DNA of 64,000 bases from Loxodes magnus. Lineage: Eukaryota; Ciliophora; Karyorelictea; Loxodida; Loxodidae. The translations under genes and the position numbers were made by a program. The DNA is taken from assembly GCA_946699065.1 (NCBI GenBank), contig CAMPDV010001062.1, positions 62,001 through 126,000 on the forward strand, in the 5' to 3' direction. The stretch's first letter is position 1; the number at the start of each line of letters is the position of its first letter. Shown piece by piece: positions 56,318 to 64,000 of the stretch. The notes below the pieces were generated by a model. It saw only the letters and a list, made by a program, of their open reading frames with translations, was not told the origin of the DNA and made no database searches.

Positions 56318-57690
56318 GAATGAGAGAACGAACTCAAATACTTTTAAAACTCTACTTAACTAAGAATTAAAAAATTATGCATCATGTTTATCTTTATTAT
56401 TTATAAACGTTTATATTTGACAGATCTATGTTAAATATATGAATTTAACATTTAAGTATGTATTTTCTAATGTTATTAGATAATCATTTTCTTTTTTTAA
56501 ATTATTAGTAATATTAATTTATTAGAATAAAATAATCTATAAGTAAGTATTTAGAATATTTTTTCGTATATTCGAGTAAGATCAATTATTAAAGTTAATC
56601 TTAACAAATTGTTGAGTAAAAAGAAGTAGTAAATTATAGGTAATAAGATAGTTTGTTTAATGATATATGTAATGTTGATATTTTTATAAAAACATAGGTT
56701 TTATTAAGCATAATATAAAAAGGTATATCATAGTATTTAAAGATTAAATTTATTTATAAAGGTTTTATCATTGTTAAATGAAAAATATACGATACATTAA
56801 TTTACAATTAAGTAGAATTATAAGATTTTAATTTAAAGAAATTTATATATCTTTGTAAATTAAAAAAAATTTCCTATTTAATAAAAATTTTACGTAAATT
56901 TTAAGTTAAGTAAAACTTATATAAAAATTTATTTAAGAGATTACATTTATTGATTTAAATTATTTGGTAATTTCATGTTTTTTAATAGTTTTTTTTTAAA
57001 TTTTTTGTTTATAAAATATAATTTAAATTTAAAAAATTATTAAAAAGTTACATATTAAATACAAAAAAAAATCGTATTATTAAAATTAAAAATATTTAGA
57101 TAATAAAATTTCTCAATAAATAATTTTAATTTTTTTCATTAATAAGATTTATTTAAAAATAAAATTTGTAAAAGAGTAGATTTATAATATGTGTACATAA
57201 TTTCATTTTTTTAATTAATTCATTATTTTATTAGTTTATTTCTTTATTTTTTCTATTTCATTTATAAAGTTTTTATAGTTTCATGTTTTTATGTTTGAAT
57301 TTTATTAAAGTCTAAATTTTTTTATTCCGAGAGTATTAAGTATTTTTTCTGGACTTGATAAACTAGTCGAATTCAAACAAAAAATGTTCAAGATAAAAAA
57401 AGGGAAATTTAGAAAGTTAAAGTTTAAGATTAGTAATAAAGTTTTAAATAAAGACAAAAAGTTATCTAGTGAATTTTTTTGTACAATTGGCGTGTCAATA
57501 GTTTTATACGTGATTAAAGTAATTTAAATAAATAATTTTTTTTTTCATAAATAAGAATCAATTTTATTTTTTTAAATTAATATATTCTAATTTTTGTTAG
57601 ACGAGCACGGGGGGGGGGTAGAGAGCTATATTCTAAAAAGGCGGGTATAATCCGAACCTTACTAAAAACATTTATGTTTTTAAAATAATG
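56318..57690. other. AT-rich stretch with a G10 tract
   Basis: 3' flank of the RING-Ubl gene; no gene recognised. A run of ten G at 57609-57618, followed by TAGAGAGC and AAGGCGGG, is exceptional in this composition. Confidence 0.45.
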
Positions 57691-57759
57691 AGTTTTTTAT
57701 AATAGTATTTCTTCTAAAATAAACCTGCTTTTTCACGATTAACGTATTAACCAAAAAAT

Positions 57760-57979
57760 GTAGCCTATTTTATATGGCTTCTTTTTTCAAAAAAATAAGC
57801 TATTATTTAGCTTCTATTTTTCTAAAAATCTAATTTTAGTTAAAACAGTTCAAATTTCTGACCTCAATCTTAAAATCTTAAACTTAATGAATTTTAATCC
57901 CGAAAAACAGCTGAAACAAACCCATTAAGCCAAAAGCACTGAAGATAGTCCTCATAAGCTGCAAGAGATCATTACATGA
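57760..57979 (+). CDS. 3' exon of a small protein gene, leucine-zipper-like
   Basis: The + frame reads LLFSFYFSKNLILVKTVQIS, DLNLKILNLMNFNPEKQLKQ and THQAKSTEDSPHKLQEIIT before TGA (57977-57979). The Leu/Ile spacing is heptad-like. The 5' part is unresolved. Family not recognised. Confidence 0.45.
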
Positions 57980-59156
57980 TTAGGTACGATCCTTTATTTT
58001 AATAATGCATCTATAGAGCTAACTAAATATAGAATTATCTATTTTATGATTTGATTATTCACTTATTTATGCTTAACTTAAATTTAGACTATCTAATTAT
58101 AATTAAGTAAGTAATATTTTACTTAGTACTTATATATAAGGTTATTTTTAGTTATCCTTAGTAATTTAAAGATGCTTCTTTTGTTTTACCAATCTTATAA
58201 ATTCTGAAAATATCTATTTGGCTCACACACTATCTACTCTTAGGTTTTTAAGCACAATAAACAATTTTTCCAATATCTAATCAGAATAAATAGTAGATTG
58301 AATAAATATGCTTCAGAAAACTAGTGGTATTTTTAGATAATAAGAAAGATGAAATCTTAAGAAAAAAGGATATTAAAATATCTTAAAATACAATTATATT
58401 GCAAGCTAGCTTAAATTTAATATACTAAAGCTAAATTTAATTAGAAATGTAAATATAAATAATTTTATGCTATTAATATACAATTATTTATTTAATGTTA
58501 TGTTTATCTACTAATAGAGTATTAATAGATAAAAGTGTAATAATGTGGCTAGGTAAACAAACAAGATTGTAAGTTTACAAAATAAATAAAATTTAGACGA
58601 TTAATAAGCAAGTAAATAATTATTTATAGAAATCAATCATCTTTAGCAACCTTTTTATACATTTTTTAAATATATATTCTTAAGCATTCATTTCTTTAAT
58701 ATGTTAATCTTCCTCTTTTTCATTATTAAATGTTTGGAAAATTATAAATCATTATATCGATAAAGATTTATAACTCGAATCTTACTGTAAAAATTGGTAA
58801 TGCAATTTAAACAAAGCTTTTCTCATAAATACTTAAGTTTATTTAGCCTAAGTTATTAAAATAAATTAGAATTGCATTTTTAGATAAACCATAAGAAATC
58901 TGAAAAATCTTTATTTTCTTTTATATAATATTACATTTTTTCTATTGTAGGAAACTTTAACTGTTTCTAGAAGAAAGAGCACTTTTTTATAATTGAGGTT
59001 AATGATAGTAAATCAGGTTTCAGAGTATATTACTTAGTAGGATTTAAATACAAATAAATAAATAAGCATAATAATGTAGTAAAAAGAAATAAAAATTTGA
59101 AGGAAATCTTTGTATTTGCATATAAGCAAACGATAAGCATTTTTTATTAAAATAAA
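57980..59156. other. AT-rich stretch, no gene seen
   Basis: No recognised gene or repeat. Confidence 0.45.
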
Positions 59157-59561
59157 ATGGAAAGTCTAATTTTATGAATTTTTCGATATTTTCCAACAAA
59201 ATTTGATTATTTAATCTGAAGTGAGTTTCACAAAATATAACCTAAGAGTTGAAGTGTCCATCTCGAAATTTTAAGTATTGCTCAGTGGGTTAAAGACTTT
59301 AATAATAAAAAAAATTGCCTGATATCTAGTGTAAATGAAAATCAAGAGAAAGTAAATGAATAATTTGCGCCTTCATTTCCAGGATAATTTAAAAATTGGA
59401 TCTTAAATTCAAAGTTTCAGTAAAAAATAAGATTTTTGATATGCTGAAGTAAGAAAATTAAAAAATTAATATGAAATTACTAATTTTAATGAGTAGATGA
59501 ATGCAATAGAAAAATGGAGAAAAAAAGTAAAAAATAATAAATAAAAACCTTCTAAAAATGA
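59157..59561 (+). CDS. Small single-exon protein, unknown function
   Basis: ATG 59157 to TGA 59559-59561, immediately followed by a second in-frame TGA. The 134 residues include MESLILWIFRYFPTKFDYLI, EFHKIQPKSWSVHLEILSIA, NEQFAPSFPGQFKNWILNSK and a Lys-rich end (CNRKMEKKSKKQQIKTFQK). It is Trp-rich; most Trp are TGA. No intron is needed. No domain is recognised. The doubled TGA at the end matches the RING gene at 13.6 kb. Confidence 0.55.
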
Positions 59562-59564
59562 TGA

Positions 59565-62500
59565 AGCATTATTAAAACATTAATTAAAAGATAGCATAAG
59601 TTATAAAGTAAGTTTTATAGTTCATTAAAAGGATGTAATATATTTAGTTTTAAAAATAAAATAAAAGAGAAAAAATGAAGTAAATAATCTAAGATCTTTA
59701 AGTAATTAAATCTTTTTAAACTTTTATCTAAACTTTAATTTTAAATTAAGATTTATAAACCTAATAAAAGCTTTCTTCTCTTAAGAAAAACTCAGCTTTA
59801 ATTCTTTATATTTTCAATTAAGTTTTAATTGACTACTATTTTTTATATATTCACATTTTATGCATAAATTAGCATCTTAATTAAGGCCTTTTTTAATTAA
59901 ATTAGATGTAGTGTATCAGAATCAAATAACATCAAACAAATTATTTTGTATAATAGAAAAGCAATAATTCTTTTAAAGTTTAAGTTATTTAATTCAAATT
60001 TAAAAGATTTTATAAGATATTTTTTAGAATTTTGAAAGGAAGCAAGGGAAGGTTTTATTAAAATTATCTCTAAATTAACTTAGTATTAATTTTAGTTATG
60101 TAATTAAGGCATAAAGATAGTGAGTCAGAGAAATATGTAAGAAAAATTTTGTTTATTTTAGGTAAAATCTTAACAAAAATAAAAAATTCTATAAAAATTC
60201 AAAGAAGCTTTAAACTTATCAATAATTTTTAAATTAATGAAGCAAAAAAATGAAAGAAATGATTCCAATATGAATTTATAAAAAAGAGATATTTAAAAGA
60301 AAGGATAAATAAAATTATAAAATATTCAAAGTAAAATTTAATTTATTATAAGAAAAACAAGTAAAACATCTAAATTAACAACAATAAATGTAAAAAATTT
60401 ATAAAAATTTATAAAATAAAATAAAATAATAATTTAATATTTTCTTTTATATCTTTTAGAATTATAGTTTTTAATTGCTATAATTTATAATCTAATTTGT
60501 TCATTTTTTAGAAGATTTATAATTTCTTAATCTAAAATATAATTTAAAACAGAAATTCTCAAATTTCTTATACTTTGCATTTTATTTTTGTTAAATTAGA
60601 TTAGAAAAAATAAGATTCAATTTTTACTGCTTGTTTAGCGATTTAATTAACTATCATTTTTCTCTTTCTCTAATTACATTTTGAGAAAAATGATATTAAA
60701 AGCAACCAAGTAACTATTTCTATTTACTATCATACAAATGATAAGAAATAATTTTTATTATTTACTATTTAATTTATTTATTAGCCTATTTTTTCTCTAT
60801 TAGTATATCAAATTATTTAATAATTACTTTTTTATTGCTTTTAAACACTAGAGACTTATTAAGCTACTTATGTTAAAAATTAATAAAAATGTTAGAAAAA
60901 ATTTGCTATATATTAATCCAAATTTATTTGAATTATAATTTAACAAAAAAATATCTAATAAATATGTTGTATTAAAATATTTTTAACGCGTTATTATAAC
61001 CCTCAAATCGAAGTATATAACTAAGAAATATTATAAAGTTGAAATAAAAATTACAAATTTTATTATTTAAAATGTATAAATTTTAATTAAATTCTTATAA
61101 TAGAAGGTTAGAAAGAAATAACTCAAGTTCCATTTTAAATTGCAAGAAACAGGATTTTGTGATACTAAAGAAAATTACAAAAATAATTTTTCTGTCAGTA
61201 TATAACAGTTAATAGCTAATAATTTAATGAAAATGAATATATTTCGTACAAAATAATATTAAAGGAAACTCTTCATTTGCAATATTAGAAAGCAATTAGC
61301 ATATTTTTATAATATTAGTCGATATTTTTATGAATTACACTTTAGATTTTAATATAATTAATATAGTTTTGACTAGTTAAATGTAAATTGAAATATATTT
61401 ATAAGCTAAAATCACATTAATTACTAATGAAAAACTTAAAAAAATGTTATAAATAAGAGATAAGCTTAAGTAAAGTGAAAACATATTTAAGATAATAGAA
61501 CTTCTTTAAAAAATAATACATTAATATGATTAATGCAAAAACAAATTAATAATCAGTTTATATGCATAAATGTAAATATAATTAAAATTTTGCAAGAATT
61601 AAGTTTTACTTAAATTTTAGATAAATAGGAAATAAATAAAAATTTCAAATTATCAAAGAAAATTAAATTAAAATATTCAATAGATTAAATTAAAAAAGGC
61701 CTAATGGAAAATATTTTCAGATAATTTAAACTAGTAAAAAGAATATTTTTAACTATTAAATAAATAAAAATTTGAATAATAGATAAAGAGTGGCAGGAAA
61801 AATACTTTTAGATGTATTTCTTTTCACTTAAACCTTGGAGAGCTCTTGTGCTCGATTTTAGATCTTTATGATAATAATTAAAAAAAAATTGTAATTGTAA
61901 AAGTATGGGAGAAACAATTTAAGTTTAATCAAGATTTATTTGAAAATTAAATAGGAAATAAGTTTTGGAAATATATGTCATATGAGTTTGGAATTAACCC
62001 TTAAAAAGTTCTTCAAATTATAATATGCAAATATACATTTTTTTTCGTACGTTTTGTTTTCATAAACTTAACGGTAAATATTTTTTCTATCTCCTTTAAA
62101 ACACTGTTTAGATTAAAAATTACGTTAGAACTTAATTTTCCAAAAAATACTGAGTTATCAATCGCACCTATTTTATCCTAAATTTTTTTTATAATTCAAT
62201 TATAAAATTTTTATTAGCATAAATAATAAAATGAAATGTGCTTTATTCTTTAAAAATAGATTATTTAAAATTTGATATTATACATTTATAGATTTAACTA
62301 CTTTAATTTAAATAGCTTAGATAATTTCTTTTTTTAAAGCTTATTAAGAATTTGAAAAATAATATTCTAAATACTGAGATATTTTTATAATTAGTTTGTT
62401 AACATTTTTAGGATTAGAATTTATTATTAGAAAATAGTGTAAAATATATAATAGATTAAAATTTAATCCTATCAATTAAATTTCTTTTATTACATAATGA

Positions 62501-62636
62501 ATATTACATAAAAAATAAAAATTATATAGATAATTAATTTAGTTATATACAAATTAAAAATTATTTTTAAATATTAATTTAAATTGATAGTCGATCTCAT
62601 AATCATAATTTATCTAATTATTGTTTAATTTTTGTA
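59565..62636. other. Long AT-rich stretch, no gene seen
   Basis: Three kilobases with no recognised domain, repeat family or convincing coding sense. Low-complexity A/T runs throughout. Sparse genes cannot be excluded because all frames are open. Confidence 0.45.
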
Positions 62637-62638
62637 AA

Positions 62639-63195
62639 ATGGAATCATTAAAAGTAATAATAAAGAATTAAAAAATAAATGAGAAGGCAAAATATGATAA
62701 TTCAATATAAACCCTGATATTTCTTTGATTTAGATAATATTGAAATAGAATAAATGGATCCTTAATAGATGAAACAGCTAATTTATACACTAATAAAAAA
62801 ACTAAAAAACTCGAAGAGGTTTAAACTCATAGAAGGAAGAAATATTCGAAATAAGTAAATATCTAATAAATCATTAAGATGATGATGAAGTCCATATGGT
62901 AGAATGAAGAGCTAAAGCTGAAGTCTATGAACGAATGTCAGGATTAGAAAATGTTATTTGAATAATGAGAGACAAGACAAGAAAAATTGAGTAAAATAAG
63001 TCTCATGATTTCAATTAATAGTTAGCAGAAGACTTCAAAAAGAACCTCCATTAAAATAAAAAGACAAGAAATAAACACTTCATAGATCAAGAAAAAGATG
63101 TTACTTTTCAATAGTGCGTGACATTTGTGACGGAAATGTCCAAAAAAAGAATAAAAGGTAACAAAACTAGATTATTCTGTATTGTAATGGAATGA
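62639..63195 (+). CDS. Spliced protein gene, unknown function
   Basis: The last part is clearly coding: DDDEVHMVEWRAKAEVYERM, QLAEDFKKNLHQNKKTRNKH and TFVTEMSKKRIKGNKTRLF before TGA (63193-63195). From ATG 62639 the first exon reads MESLKVIIKNQKINEKAKYD to NLYTNKKTKKLEE. A 14-nt GT...AG segment at 62819-62832 (GTTTAAACTCATAG) joins the two in frame as KLEEKEEIFEISKYLINH. A competing frame in the same area (IEQMDPQQMKQLIYTLIKKL) is also protein-like, so exon structure upstream of about 62880 is unsure. The product would be charged and helical. Confidence 0.45.
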
Positions 63196-63461
63196 TTAAA
63201 AATTAATCATTAATATAGTTCGTCCTTAGGCTTAAATGAAAAGTAATTTTGTTTTCATAATAAGCTCTTCTCCTAATTTCCTTGTTTTGCATTTAATCTT
63301 AAATTTCGTTGGTTTCTCCGATTTTTGCAGTTCATGAGGGTAAATTTCAGAATTTCTTTCTTTCAATTTCTAGAAGTTATTGAAAATTGATTAATGATAT
63401 TATAAAAAATGGAAAAATTAATAAACCTTATTGGAAATTATCGAACTTTAATAATAATTAT

Positions 63462-64000
63462 AATATACTTAAAGTTAGTAGAGTTTTGCATTCTCTGGAA
63501 TTGCAACCAGTTCCTGCGGACAGCTTTTTTAACGTGGGTGTGATCCACGACCTTTTTATTAAGTGGAAGGTTACCACTGTAACCGTTCAAGTGGTCTTGC
63601 AAAAAGCTTTTATTTGTAGATCCCTGTTGGAGTTATTCATAGTTTATTGAGTTGTCTCCATGTTCTTTTCTGCTCTTATTCGTTTATTTTCTTTCACTAT
63701 CAACAGTTTTTTAAAATATGTTGATTTGATTTGCAACATCAACAAAGTTTGTATTATTGTCTTTATTTCGTTCTTTTTTATGATAATTTATTTTCTATAT
63801 TTTCTAATCTTTTAATGAAACTTGTAGCAATCATTTCTTTTTCTGGATTCAATTCTGTTTTTAATTCTATTGGTATTTTTTCTATTTCCATTTTTGTGTC
63901 GTATTTAAAATTTTATTATGATTAAGTTCAGAGTTATTCTTCCGTTATTAATTTGCTACAAATAAGTTATCTTCTAAGTATTAGTAATTCGTTGTTCTAA
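63462..64000 (-). mobile_element. CCHC-ORF retroelement, copy at the window end (cut)
   Basis: The minus strand enters from beyond the window and includes PIELKTELNPEKEMIATSFI and an intact knuckle CWCCKSNQHILKNC. TGIYKQKLFARPLERL follows, then the 3' hairpins CGTGGATCACACCCACG and CTGGTTGCAATTCCAG and an ATTATAATTATTATTA tail (63450-63466 on the + strand). The 3' end matches the 23.4 kb copy. The N-terminus lies outside the window. Confidence 0.65.

Noticed and set aside
1-64000. Mitochondrial or bacterial origin suggested by TGA as Trp
   Set aside because: LINEs, spliceosomal introns, WD40, RING and ubiquitin-like proteins and a 28S-type rRNA piece point to a nuclear eukaryotic genome; TAA/TAG as Gln is a ciliate trait.

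Overview
The window looks like nuclear DNA of a ciliate with a heavily reassigned genetic code. Base composition is extremely AT-rich. Conventional open reading frames are all short, yet recognisable proteins appear as soon as TAA and TAG are read as Gln and TGA as Trp. A seven-bladed WD40 protein, two non-LTR reverse transcriptases and two RING proteins all need the three reassignments together. Cellular genes seem to end at TGA, often doubled as TGATGA, so TGA is probably both Trp and stop. This fits the karyorelict code (Loxodes-like) best; the related Condylostoma code cannot be excluded. Introns are tiny GT-AG introns, mostly 20-30 nt. Because almost every frame is open in this code, weak genes were called only where codon sense, charged-residue content, a compatible short intron and a terminal TGA agree.

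Layout. 1-1477: 3' end of an unknown gene. 1.5-6.8 kb and 37.4-42.4 kb: two copies of a LINE with APE endonuclease and reverse transcriptase. 8.3-11.1 kb: two elements of a CCHC zinc-knuckle ORF family; further copies lie at 23.4-24.1, 33.2-33.56, 45.5-46.2, 50.65-51.27 and 63.5-64 kb. 12.6-14.6 kb: a probable membrane protein gene convergent with a RING/coiled-coil gene. 14.9-18.0 kb: a cluster of short retroposons sharing a GC-rich 3' hairpin. 18.1-18.65 kb: unknown gene. 19.05-20.0 kb: degenerate 3' fragment of large-subunit rRNA. 21.5-22.7 kb: an unknown gene and a possible Snf7/ESCRT-III gene. 24.8-25.9 kb: WD40 gene. 26.8-34 kb: short retroposons and low-complexity coding-like DNA. 35.4-37.3 kb: two unknown genes. 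42.6-44.5 kb and 47.1-48.8 kb: further unknown genes. 52.8-56.3 kb: a RING-coiled coil-ubiquitin-like gene with an extraordinary 3' end. 57.7-63.2 kb: mostly AT-rich DNA with three small genes.

The outstanding feature is 53841-56317. After the ubiquitin-like domain the gene breaks into a train of about 74 tiny introns separated by exons of 3 nt (two longer ones are 6 and 12 nt). The central 59 units are an indel-free tandem array of a 33-bp unit: a nearly invariant 30-nt intron (GTAAGT...GAAG) plus one variable triplet. The array is flanked on both sides by unrelated GT...AG or GC...AG introns that keep the same 3-nt spacing. The frame fixed by the upstream domains puts the tail in phase 1. 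Joining the triplets in that phase gives a sensible Gln/Glu/Arg-rich helical tail ending in TGA. To my knowledge, a one-codon-per-exon array like this has not been described.
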